Below are positions 1 to 6,275 of a stretch of 20,866 nucleotides of DNA, piece by piece. How positions within the stretch are numbered: the first letter of the stretch is position 1; each line of letters opens with the position of its first letter. This DNA is from RGIG7450 sp045577655 (GTDB taxonomy: Bacteria; Bacillota; Clostridia; RUG12999): positions 1 through 20,866 of the forward strand of contig JAZNIU010000057.1 of the NCBI GenBank assembly GCA_045577655.1, in the 5' to 3' direction. The notes below the pieces were generated by a model, which made no database searches, was not told where the DNA came from, and saw only the letters and a list, made by a program, of their open reading frames with translations. A program made the position numbers and the translations under genes.

Positions 1-49
1 GGACGGATGCCCACATCGTCCCGCTTCGGGCGGATGTGGGCATCCGTCC
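1..49. repeat. GC-rich palindromic intergenic repeat, cut by the window edge
   Basis: Positions 1-17 (GGACGGATGCCCACATC) are the exact reverse complement of 33-49, a 17-bp perfect stem. The 15-base centre holds a further CCCG/CGGG pair around CTT. The run of C after the right arm (50-52) suggests that the stem continues to the left of base 1. It is far richer in G+C than the flanking DNA and lies beyond the nifJ terminator. This is the look of a repetitive extragenic palindrome. Copy number cannot be judged from one window. Confidence 0.75.
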
Positions 50-59
50 CCCTACAAAC

Positions 60-90
60 AAAAAGACAGACGAAAAATTCGTCTGTCTTT
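60..90 (-). terminator. Intrinsic terminator of nifJ
   Basis: A 13-bp perfect stem (62-74 with 78-90) closes a 3-base loop. Read on the minus strand it is followed by TTTTT, with more T after one G. It starts 13 bases beyond the nifJ stop codon. T residues on the other side too mean it could also stop plus-strand transcription. Confidence 0.85.
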
Positions 91-103
91 TCTAATATAC
101 TGA

Positions 104-3100
104 TTATTCAGCCATACCTTTGTACTGTTCGTATCTTGCAAGAGCTTCTTCGGAAGCTTTGTCTAAAAGACCGTCAGCAACATCCGGGAACTGTTTAAGA
201 AGTGCAGCATATCTTGCTTCACCTTTTAAGAATTCCTTAACTTCTCCTGTAGGAGCTTTGGAATCAAGAGTGAACGGATTTTTGCCTTCTTCAGCAAGTG
301 TCGGATTGTATCTGTAAAGCTGCCAGTAACCTGATTCAACAGCGGCTTTTGCTTCTGCCTGGGATTTGCCCATGCCTTTAGCAATACCGTGGTTGATACA
401 AGGAGCGTAAGCGATGATAAGTGACGGACCGTGGTAGCTTTCAGCTTCTCTCATAGCTTTGAGGAGCTGGTTGTGGTCAGCGCCCATACATACGCTTGCA
501 ACGTATACATAACCATAAGACATAGCGATGAGGCCAAGGTCTTTTTTCTTAACTCTCTTACCTGCAGCAGCAAATTTAGCAATTGCAGCAGTAGGAGTAG
601 CTTTAGAAGACTGACCGCCTGTGTTGGAGTAAACTTCTGTATCCATAACGAGGATGTTAACATCTTCGCCGCTTGCAATTACGTGGTCAAGACCGCCGTA
701 ACCGATGTCGTATGCCCAACCGTCACCACCGAAGATCCAAACAGATTTCTTTGTGAAGAGTTCTGCATATGTGTAGATTTCTTCAAGAAGAGCTTTTGTT
801 TCGCCTGATGTTTTTTCGATTGCAGCAGGAATCATTGCTTTTAAAACGTTGCCTGCTTCTTTGGAAGCGTCGCCTTCGTCTTTAACTTTGAGCCAGTTTC
901 TAAACGCTTCAGCCATTTCATCGCAGCAAGGAGCTTCGAGGAATTTAGCTACAAGGTCTTCAAGTTTAGCTCTTCTCTGGAGGAGAGCAATCTGGAAGCC
1001 AAGACCGAATTCTGCATTATCTTCAAAGAGGGAGTTAGCCCAAGCAGGACCGTGACCGTCTTTGTTTACTGTATAGGGGTTGGTAGGAGCACTACCACCG
1101 TAGATTGAAGAACAACCTGTTGCGTTAGCAACCATCATTCTGTCACCAAAGAGCTGGGAAACGAGTTTTACATAAGGTGTTTCACCACAACCTGCACAAG
1201 CACCGAAGAACTCAAAGAGAGGATGAATGAACTGGCTGTCTTTAACTGTAGCTTTGCTGAAAGTAACTTCCGGTGTGGGAAGAGTCTGAGCGAAATCCCA
1301 GTTAGCATTTTCAGTAGCAGATACTTCAACTAACGGTTTCATAACCAGTGCTTTACCCTTAGGAGCAGGACAGATGTCAGCACAGTTGCCGCAACCTGTA
1401 CAATCCATGGGGCTTACCTGCATTCTGTAGAGGTGACCGTCATAAGCTTTACCGATAGCTTTCTTTGTTTCAAAAGCTGCAGGAGCATCTTTGAGGTTTT
1501 CTTCAGTAGCGAGGTAAGGTCTGATACAAGCGTGCGGACAAACGTATGCACACTGGTTACACTGGATACAGTTGTCAATATTCCAAGCAGGAACAAGTAC
1601 TGCGATACCACGTTTTTCGAACTGTGTTGTGCCGGCAGGAACGATACCGTCTGCATCAAATGCACTTACAGGGAGTTCGTCACCTTTCTGAGCAAGGATA
1701 GGTTTAACAAAGCTGTTGAAGTAGTCTGTTGCAGGAACTTCAGCAGGAAGAGCACCTTCTGTTGTTGTTGCCCAGGAAGCAGGGTAGTTAATTTCAACAA
1801 GACCTTCGTGACCTGCATCAACAGCAGCGTTGTTCATGTTAACAACTTTTTCACCTTTTTTGCCGTAAGATTTAACGATAGCTTCTTTCATGTATTTGAT
1901 AGCATCTTCCATAGGAATGATGTTAGCAAGTTTGAAGAAAGCAGACATCATAATCATGTTGATTCTTGAACCAAGACCGATTTCCATACCGAGTTTAACG
2001 GCGTCAATGTTATAGAATTTAACGTTTTTCTTAGCAATAACATTTTTCAGGGAAGCGGGGAGGTTTTTGTCCAACTCTTCAACAGTGTTCCAGGGAGAGT
2101 TGAGGAGGAATGTACCGCCTTCTCTGATGCCTGCAAGCAGGTCATAACGTGTAACGTAAGAAGAGTTATGACATGCAATGAAGTCGGAAACTGTTAAAAG
2201 GTAAGGAGCTTTGATAGGTGTTTTACCGAATCTTAAGTGAGAAACTGTAATACCACCGGATTTTTTAGAGTCGTATGAGAAGTAACCCTGAGCGTACATG
2301 TCTGTGTGGTTACCGATGATTTTGATGGAGTTTTTGTTAGCACCAACAGTACCGTCAGAACCGAGACCGAAGAATTTACAACGTGTTACACCTGCAGGTG
2401 TTGTGTCGATTTCTTCTGTAACGTCAAGAGAAAGACCTGTAACGTCGTCATTAATACCAACTGTGAAGTGGTTTTTCGGAGCGTCAAGTTTTAAGTTGTT
2501 GTAGATAGCGTTAACCATAGAAGGTGTGAATTCTTTGGATGCAAGGCCGTATCTGCCGCCAACAACTGTGATATCTTTCATGCCTTTGTCGTTGAGAACT
2601 GTTGCAACGTCAACATAAAGAGGTTCACCAAATGAACCGGGTTCTTTTGTTCTGTCGAGAACAGCAACTTTCTTAACAGTTTTGGGAAGAGCATTTACAA
2701 AGTGTTCAGCAGAGAAAGGTCTGTAAAGTCTAACTTTGATAAGACCAACTTTTTCGCCTTTAGCTGTGAGATAGTCAACAGTTTCTTCGATAGCTTCAAC
2801 ACCGGAACCCATAGCAATGATAACTCTTTCAGCATCGGGAGCACCAACATAGTCGAAGAGGTTGTATTTTCTGCCTGTAGCAGCTTCAACTTTTTTCATC
2901 ATTGTTTCTACTATGCCGGGAACAGCGTCGTAGTATTTGTTACAAGCTTCTCTGTTCTGGAAGTAGATGTCGGGGTTCTGTGCAGTACCTCTCTGGTCAG
3001 GGTGTTCAGGGTTCATGGCACGACGTCTGAAATCTTCGATGTCTTCATAGTCAACCATTTCTGCTAATGTTTCGTAAGGAATAGCATCGATTTTCTGTAC

Positions 3101-3640
3101 TTCGTGAGATGTTCTGAAACCGTCAAAGAAGTGAAGGAACGGAACTTTGGATTTAAGTGTTGCAAGGTGAGCAACTGTTGCAATATCCATAGCTTCCTGA
3201 ACGGATGCGGATGCAATCATTGCAAAACCTGTCTGACGGCAAGCCATAACGTCTGAATGGTCGCCAAAAATTGAAAGTGCGTGTGCAGATACACAACGAG
3301 CACTTACATGGAAAACTGCAGGCATAAGCTCGCCGGCGATTTTGTACATGTTAGGAATCATCAGGAGAAGACCCTGAGATGCTGTGAATGTTGTTGTGAG
3401 AGCACCTGCTGCGAGAGAGCCATGAACGGCACCTGCTGCACCTGCTTCGGACTGCATTTCTACAATCTTCATTGTCTGGCCAAAAATGTTTTTTCTGCCG
3501 TAAGCTGCCCACTCATCACAAACTTCTGCCATTGTGGAAGAAGGAGTGATGGGGAAGATTGCTGCGGCATCGCTGAAGGCATAGGCAACATGGGCTGTCG
3601 CGGTATTGCCGACAACTGTGAGTTTAACTGAATTTGCCAT
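104..3640 (-). CDS. nifJ: Pyruvate:ferredoxin (flavodoxin) oxidoreductase
   Basis: This single-chain PFOR oxidises pyruvate with CoA to acetyl-CoA and CO2 and passes electrons to ferredoxin or flavodoxin in the cytoplasm. It is the central pyruvate-to-acetyl-CoA step of fermenting anaerobes. The 1178-residue length is normal for the fused form. Visible parts: an N-terminal pyrimidine-binding domain with ITPSS near 31-35; an EKR segment at 675-677; a two-cluster ferredoxin domain with C691/694/697/701 and C747/750/753/757 patterns; and a C-terminal thiamine-diphosphate domain with GDGWAYDIG from about 972. Cysteines 815, 818, 843 and probably 1081 fit the ligands of the proximal cluster. The start has AGGAGG 9 bases upstream. 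Regular, biased codon use suggests high expression. It has its own promoter and terminator, so it is monocistronic. Not seen: any frameshift or missing cofactor motif. Confidence 0.97.
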   Translation of the reverse strand: MANSVKLTVVGNTATAHVAYAFSDAAAIFPITPSSTMAEVCDEWAAYGRKNIFGQTMKIVEMQSEAGAAGAVHGSLAAGALTTTFTASQGLLLMIPNMYKIAGELMPAVFHVSARCVSAHALSIFGDHSDVMACRQTGFAMIASASVQEAMDIATVAHLATLKSKVPFLHFFDGFRTSHEVQKIDAIPYETLAEMVDYEDIEDFRRRAMNPEHPDQRGTAQNPDIYFQNREACNKYYDAVPGIVETMMKKVEAATGRKYNLFDYVGAPDAERVIIAMGSGVEAIEETVDYLTAKGEKVGLIKVRLYRPFSAEHFVNALPKTVKKVAVLDRTKEPGSFGEPLYVDVATVLNDKGMKDITVVGGRYGLASKEFTPSMVNAIYNNLKLDAPKNHFTVGINDDVTGLSLDVTEEIDTTPAGVTRCKFFGLGSDGTVGANKNSIKIIGNHTDMYAQGYFSYDSKKSGGITVSHLRFGKTPIKAPYLLTVSDFIACHNSSYVTRYDLLAGIREGGTFLLNSPWNTVEELDKNLPASLKNVIAKKNVKFYNIDAVKLGMEIGLGSRINMIMMSAFFKLANIIPMEDAIKYMKEAIVKSYGKKGEKVVNMNNAAVDAGHEGLVEINYPASWATTTEGALPAEVPATDYFNSFVKPILAQKGDELPVSAFDADGIVPAGTTQFEKRGIAVLVPAWNIDNCIQCNQCAYVCPHACIRPYLATEENLKDAPAAFETKKAIGKAYDGHLYRMQVSPMDCTGCGNCADICPAPKGKALVMKPLVEVSATENANWDFAQTLPTPEVTFSKATVKDSQFIHPLFEFFGACAGCGETPYVKLVSQLFGDRMMVANATGCSSIYGGSAPTNPYTVNKDGHGPAWANSLFEDNAEFGLGFQIALLQRRAKLEDLVAKFLEAPCCDEMAEAFRNWLKVKDEGDASKEAGNVLKAMIPAAIEKTSGETKALLEEIYTYAELFTKKSVWIFGGDGWAYDIGYGGLDHVIASGEDVNILVMDTEVYSNTGGQSSKATPTAAIAKFAAAGKRVKKKDLGLIAMSYGYVYVASVCMGADHNQLLKAMREAESYHGPSLIIAYAPCINHGIAKGMGKSQAEAKAAVESGYWQLYRYNPTLAEEGKNPFTLDSKAPTGEVKEFLKGEARYAALLKQFPDVADGLLDKASEEALARYEQYKGMAE

Positions 3641-3689
3641 AAATTCAACCTCCTAAAGTAATATTAAATAATATAAAAACAATATTATA

Positions 3690-3707
3690 GTACGGACATA
3701 CCCGTAC
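3690..3707. promoter_or_regulatory. Inverted repeat at the nifJ transcription start
   Basis: GTACGG and CCGTAC form a perfect 6-bp inverted repeat around ACATAC. It begins where the nifJ transcript should start, about 7 bases after the -10 box. It could be an operator or a 5'-end hairpin on the mRNA. No known regulator consensus fits it by eye; it does not resemble a Rex site. Confidence 0.4.
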
Positions 3708-3714
3708 ATTATCC

Positions 3715-3743
3715 ATTATACTACTTTTTTTACCATAAGTCAA
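3715..3743 (-). promoter_or_regulatory. Sigma-A promoter of nifJ
   Basis: On the minus strand, TTGACT (3743-3738), a 17-base spacer and a perfect TATAAT (3720-3715). Predicted start near 3708, giving a leader of about 68 nt before the nifJ ATG. Confidence 0.8.
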
Positions 3744-3774
3744 TAAAATAAACTATTTTCGTTACTGTGAACAA

Positions 3775-3794
3775 AAAAAGTAAAATTACTTTTT
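3775..3794. promoter_or_regulatory. Inverted repeat between the divergent nifJ and phosphoribosyltransferase promoters
   Basis: AAAAAGTAA and TTACTTTTT are separated by AA, a perfect 9-bp dyad. It lies upstream of both -35 boxes, 31 bases from that of nifJ and 28 from the other. A looser dyad, GTCA-6-TGAC, follows at 3800-3813. They may be operator sites; AT-rich chance palindromes are the alternative. Confidence 0.35.
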
Positions 3795-3822
3795 ATTATG
3801 TCACGAATATGACGGAATTATG

Positions 3823-3851
3823 TTGACATTTGTGATGCTAAATGGTAAGAT
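3823..3851 (+). promoter_or_regulatory. Sigma-A promoter of the phosphoribosyltransferase gene
   Basis: TTGACA (3823-3828), 17-base spacer, TAAGAT (3846-3851). The expected start is near 3858, so the leader is only about 19 nt and just contains the ribosome binding site GAAAGGG. Confidence 0.75.
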
Positions 3852-3876
3852 TAGTTTATGAAAGGGATGATTTTTA

Positions 3877-4428
3877 ATGTACCATAAAATGAAAATTGCC
3901 GGGCTGGAAAGAAGCTTGCCTGTCTGCAGAGTTACCGACGACCTTTACATAGCAGGATTTGTTATTTTCGGAGACACCGAGCTCACCGAAAAGGCGGCAG
4001 GAATTTTACTTCGAAAAGCGCCCGAATTTGATGTGATTATCACTGCCGAATCAAAAGGAATTCCGCTTGCTCATGAAATGGCAAGACAGTCGGGGAAACC
4101 CTACGTTGTGGCAAGAAAAGCGTTCAAGCTTTATATGAAAGATGTTGTGACCGTTAAGGTGAAATCTATTTCCACCGAAAAGGAACAGACTCTTTGCCTG
4201 GGCGCAGACGAAATTGCAAAAATGAAAGGCAAAAAAGTGCTTATCGTGGACGATGTTATAAGCACAGGAGAATCCCTCCGTGCTATTGAATATCTGGTTA
4301 ATGAGGTTGGGGGGATTACTGCCGGCAAAATGACAATTCTTGCCGAAGGTGATGCAATCGACCGACCCGACATTATTGCGCTCGAACCACTGCCGCTGTT
4401 TAATGCAGACGGAACTGTTAAAGAATAA
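3877..4428 (+). CDS. Orphan phosphoribosyltransferase of the adenine/xanthine type
   Basis: This 183-residue protein is a type I phosphoribosyltransferase, expected to bind PRPP in the cytoplasm. The PRPP loop is clear at 121-133 (VLIVDDVISTGES) with the paired acidic residues D125 and D126. The segment DVIITAESKGIPLAHEMAR (about 52-70) matches the core fold of adenine phosphoribosyltransferases (COG0503). The opening MKIAGLERSLPVCRV and ending LPLFNADG are typical of a clostridial branch usually annotated only as phosphoribosyltransferase family protein, so purine salvage is likely but the base is not assured. It could also be a PurR-like regulator that uses the fold for ligand sensing, though no DNA-binding domain is visible. 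Start chosen at 3877: the nearby ATG at 3867 is out of frame. It stands alone, with its own promoter and a terminator directly behind the stop. In Bacillus apt lies between recJ and relA; in this window those two genes are adjacent about 9 kb away without it. Confidence 0.88.
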   Translation: MYHKMKIAGLERSLPVCRVTDDLYIAGFVIFGDTELTEKAAGILLRKAPEFDVIITAESKGIPLAHEMARQSGKPYVVARKAFKLYMKDVVTVKVKSISTEKEQTLCLGADEIAKMKGKKVLIVDDVISTGESLRAIEYLVNEVGGITAGKMTILAEGDAIDRPDIIALEPLPLFNADGTVKE

Positions 4429-4432
4429 TAAT

Positions 4433-4462
4433 AAATCCCCGAACACAATTGTTCGGGGATTT
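4433..4462. terminator. Shared terminator between convergent genes
   Basis: A 13-bp perfect stem (4433-4445 with 4450-4462) closes a CAAT loop. On the plus strand it is followed by TTTATTTTAATT, so it terminates the phosphoribosyltransferase mRNA. Read on the minus strand the T tract is interrupted (ATTTATTATTATT) but it is still placed 3 bases after the stop of the small gene at 4466. Likely bidirectional, stronger on plus. Confidence 0.85.
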
Positions 4463-4465
4463 ATT

Positions 4466-4579
4466 TTAATTATCTGAAATATAAATTTCTTCGACTTTCT
4501 GTTGAGCCTCCTGCAAAAGTCTGCTTGCCTCTGTTATAGCGGTAAATAAAATATAATACATTTCCTGATATTTATTCAT
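4466..4579 (-). CDS. Small acidic protein, 37 residues, unknown function
   Basis: The predicted peptide is MNKYQEMYYILFTAITEASR followed by LLQEAQQKVEEIYISDN. It has no signal peptide or hydrophobic membrane span; the sequence suggests one amphipathic helix with acidic and glutamine-rich faces. The start at 4579 is chosen because AAAGGAG sits 7 bases upstream. A longer reading from 4660 would start inside the upstream RNA terminator and is rejected. I recall very similar short proteins of this opening (MNKYQxMY) in other Clostridia, which supports a real gene, but I know no function. It follows the structured RNA at 4622-4820, has no clear promoter of its own, and has its ribosome binding site inside a hairpin, so its expression probably depends on read-through from that RNA. 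Confidence 0.7.
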   Translation of the reverse strand: MNKYQEMYYILFTAITEASRLLQEAQQKVEEIYISDN

Positions 4580-4586
4580 AATTTTT

Positions 4587-4611
4587 CTCCTTTTTTTGTT
4601 TTTCAAAGGAG
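4587..4611 (-). promoter_or_regulatory. Hairpin covering the ribosome binding site of the 37-aa gene
   Basis: In the minus-strand mRNA, CUCCUUU (4611-4605) is exactly complementary to AAAGGAG (4593-4587), with an 11-base A-rich loop. AAAGGAG is the Shine-Dalgarno sequence of the gene starting at 4579, so folding would hide it. A 7-bp stem is modest but the coincidence with the binding site is exact. Confidence 0.55.
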
Positions 4612-4621
4612 CAGTTGCATT

Positions 4622-4649
4622 AAAAAAGTGCGCAGCAAAAGCTACGCAC
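4622..4649 (-). terminator. Intrinsic terminator of the structured RNA
   Basis: On the minus strand GUGCGUAGC (4649-4641) pairs with GCUGCGCAC (4636-4628) around UUUU, with one U-G wobble, followed by UUUUUU. It ends the RNA that starts near 4820. An alternative hairpin, AGCUAUGCG (4664-4656) with UGCGUAGCU (4648-4640), uses the same upstream arm and would prevent this terminator from forming. Confidence 0.85.
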
Positions 4650-4820
4650 ATAAAACGCATAGCTCCGTAGTTTACTGCGACATAAACTAAAGTATGTTTG
4701 CTCTAACGAACTCAACATGCGGAGGAGTCTGCGTTTTTTACAGGTTAATACCGCATATTGAGAAAAATGGACATAAACGCCCCTTGGTCAGAGCAAAAAA
4801 AATCTTTAATTTATGTCGCA
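4622..4820 (-). ncRNA. Structured noncoding RNA of about 200 nt, class uncertain (raiA-like or 6S-like)
   Basis: The minus strand has a full transcription unit without coding content: promoter at 4854-4826, start near 4820, terminator at 4649-4622. The first 17 bases of the RNA (4820-4804) pair with 4692-4676, 16 Watson-Crick pairs plus one U-G, closing a ~145-nt domain. Inside are a 10-bp helix (4796-4787 with 4707-4698) and a 12-bp helix with one mismatch (4762-4751 with 4722-4711). The large asymmetric bulge (AAGGGGCGUUUAUGUCC region) and the apical loop contain GCGUUU (4780-4775) and AAACGC (4736-4731), able to form a pseudoknot. CUCCG in the loop can also meet CGGAG downstream. Conserved-looking unpaired stretches and pseudoknots favour a raiA-type RNA. 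The size and long closing stem also allow 6S RNA, though the lopsided bulge (24 versus 3 nt) and separate terminator argue against it. I could not run a covariance search, so the family is open; the structure itself is well supported. Confidence 0.72.
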
Positions 4821-4825
4821 ATATT

Positions 4826-4854
4826 ATTATAACACTATGTCAAGGAGTTTGCAA
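4826..4854 (-). promoter_or_regulatory. Promoter of the structured RNA
   Basis: On the minus strand: TTGCAA (4854-4849), 17-base spacer, then a perfect TATAAT (4831-4826) preceded by an extended -10 TG. Transcription should start at 4820-4819, exactly the first bases of the closing stem. A TTGACA inside the spacer is too close to the -10 to be used with it. Confidence 0.8.
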
Positions 4855-4879
4855 CATTTTTTTATCGACAAATTGCAAC

Positions 4880-4922
4880 AAAAAAGCACAGAGGCATCTT
4901 TTAAAAAGAATGCCGCTGTGCT
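4880..4922 (-). terminator. Intrinsic terminator of htrA
   Basis: On the minus strand AGCACAG-C-GGCAT (4922-4910) pairs with ATGCC-T-CTGTGCT (4897-4885), with one internal mismatch, followed by TTTTTT (4885-4880). It begins 11 bases after the htrA stop and separates htrA from the RNA gene. Confidence 0.85.
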
Positions 4923-4932
4923 TATATATATT

Positions 4933-6159
4933 TTAGTTGGAGGTTCTGGAAGTTGTATCTTCCTGCAGAACTACATTGAAAGTTTTTGTTACGCCGTCGC
5001 GGTTAACAACAAATTTAAGTGTGTCACCCGCTTTGTGCTGGTCGCGTATATCGCTGACATCCTTTGTTGTTTCAACAAGCTTGCCGTCTACCGAAACAAT
5101 AATGTCGCCTTCCTTGATGCCTGCCTTATCAGCCGCACCGCCCTTTGCAACAGAATAAACCTGAATACCTGCGGGGATATCGTTTATTGCTGCAAGTTCG
5201 GGGGTGATTTCACGAAGAGAAATTCCTATAAGCGGACGTCCTGAAACATAACCTTTTTCCATAAGGTCTGTCAGAATAGGTTTTGCAATGTCTATGGGAA
5301 TTGCAAAGCCAATGCCCTCAACACCTTCGCCTGAGAATTTCATGGAGTTGATGCCTATAACCTCGCCGTAGGCATTAACAAGAGCACCTCCCGAGTTACC
5401 GGGGTTTATTGCGGCGTCTGTCTGGATAAGAGTCATTTCAGTGCCGTCATCTGCCTGAATGGTACGGTTTACTGCACTTATAACACCAACAGTTACGGTA
5501 CCTGCAAGCTCGTGGCCGAGTGGGTTTCCTATTGCAATTGCAAGTTCTCCTACCTGAAGAGAAGAAGAGGTTCCGAGAGTTGCTTTTGTGAAACCGGTGC
5601 CGTTAACTTTTAAAAGAGCAATATCGGTAGCGGCATCATAGCCAACAACTGTTGCCGGATGTTCTTCGCCCGTATTCATAATGATTGAAACAGTTGTCGC
5701 ATTTGCTATAACGTGGTAGTTTGTTGCGACATAACCGTCTTCGGAAATAATAATTCCCGAACCGCTTCCAAGCTGTTCAAAGGGTTGACCAAACCAGGAG
5801 TGGTAGGTTGATTTTGTTGTGATGCCCACAACCGAGGGACCTGCCTGAGCGGCAATTTCCACTGTGCTTTTCGCCGTTTTTTCTCCGTCAGTAAGCTGGT
5901 CGAAAGAAAAAGACGGTTTTGGGTCTAAAAGAGAGGTTGACGGACCGGAAGAGGTGTTTGCACCATTGTTTGAGGCAAGAACATATACAGTGACCGTTGT
6001 GCTGGCAATCATAACAACCGCCATAAAACATATAAGCACTGTCAGCCAGACTTTTTTTGCAGAACGTTTCTTCTTTTGCGGTCCGCCGTTATAAAACTGG
6101 TTATTAGAGGTATTCTGATAATCATCATTATACCATCTGTAATCATTTAAATCAGACAT
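4933..6159 (-). CDS. htrA: HtrA/DegP-family membrane-anchored serine protease
   Basis: A 408-residue trypsin-like protease that degrades or handles misfolded proteins at the outer face of the membrane. Order: a polar, cytoplasmic N-terminus of about 36 residues rich in Asn and Tyr; one membrane span (about 37-62); a Ser-rich linker; the protease domain (about 95-300) with the complete triad H149 (NYHVI), D179 (ATDIALLKV) and S256 (PGNSGGAL); and one PDZ domain (about 305-398). Single span plus single PDZ is the usual Gram-positive layout. No lipobox or cell-wall anchor is seen. The start has AGGT 7 bases upstream. It lies downstream of the clpE-type gene on the same strand, with 116 bases between that contain its own control region with three phased octamers, so it is probably induced by envelope or secretion stress. 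The intact catalytic residues indicate an active enzyme. Confidence 0.95.
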   Translation of the reverse strand: MSDLNDYRWYNDDYQNTSNNQFYNGGPQKKKRSAKKVWLTVLICFMAVVMIASTTVTVYVLASNNGANTSSGPSTSLLDPKPSFSFDQLTDGEKTAKSTVEIAAQAGPSVVGITTKSTYHSWFGQPFEQLGSGSGIIISEDGYVATNYHVIANATTVSIIMNTGEEHPATVVGYDAATDIALLKVNGTGFTKATLGTSSSLQVGELAIAIGNPLGHELAGTVTVGVISAVNRTIQADDGTEMTLIQTDAAINPGNSGGALVNAYGEVIGINSMKFSGEGVEGIGFAIPIDIAKPILTDLMEKGYVSGRPLIGISLREITPELAAINDIPAGIQVYSVAKGGAADKAGIKEGDIIVSVDGKLVETTKDVSDIRDQHKAGDTLKFVVNRDGVTKTFNVVLQEDTTSRTSN

Positions 6160-6207
6160 AATTTACCTGCCTTTCTGCCCGAACATTTTTGTGTGGGCAA
6201 GTTGGTT

Positions 6208-6226
6208 TTTTGATATTACATCAAAA
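6208..6226. promoter_or_regulatory. Inverted repeat at the htrA start region
   Basis: TTTTGAT and ATCAAAA form a perfect 7-bp dyad around ATTAC, overlapping the last base of the -10 box and the expected start of the htrA transcript. Placement suits a repressor or a 5' hairpin. AT-richness makes chance possible. Confidence 0.35.
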
Positions 6227-6270
6227 TAGTAGCACACTTTTTTGAAAACTGTGTGAAAAGAGTGTTAAAA
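6226..6270 (-). promoter_or_regulatory. htrA promoter with three octamer direct repeats
   Basis: On the minus strand, TTTTAACA (6270-6263), TTTTCACA (6259-6252) and TTTTCAAA (6248-6241) repeat with an exact 11-base period. Nine bases further is an extended -10, TGC-TACTAT (box 6231-6226), which lacks a good -35. This is how an activator-dependent promoter of an OmpR-family response regulator looks. Bacillus htrA genes, controlled by CssRS, are described with TTTTCATA-like octamers; the likeness is by recollection. Confidence 0.55.
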
Positions 6271-6275
6271 TTTTA

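Noticed and set aside
431..1969. Long plus-strand open frames opposite nifJ (for example 431-808, 1433-1969, 2702-3067)
   Set aside because: They are shadows of a highly biased gene, have low-complexity Cys/Phe/Ser-rich translations and lack ribosome binding sites.
4051..4448. Minus-strand frames opposite the phosphoribosyltransferase gene
   Set aside because: The plus-strand protein is a clear family member; these frames have no start signals and run through the terminator.
4580..4660. Longer 64-residue reading of the small gene
   Set aside because: The extra N-terminus would be translated from the RNA terminator hairpin and has no Shine-Dalgarno sequence, whereas 4579 has a perfect one.
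4838..4843. TTGACA (minus) as the -35 of the RNA promoter
   Set aside because: Only 6 bases separate it from the TATAAT; TTGCAA at 4854-4849 has the proper 17-base spacing.
4694..5244. Plus-strand frames across the RNA gene and the end of htrA
   Set aside because: They cross a promoter, two terminators and the htrA PDZ coding region; no ribosome binding site or family resemblance.
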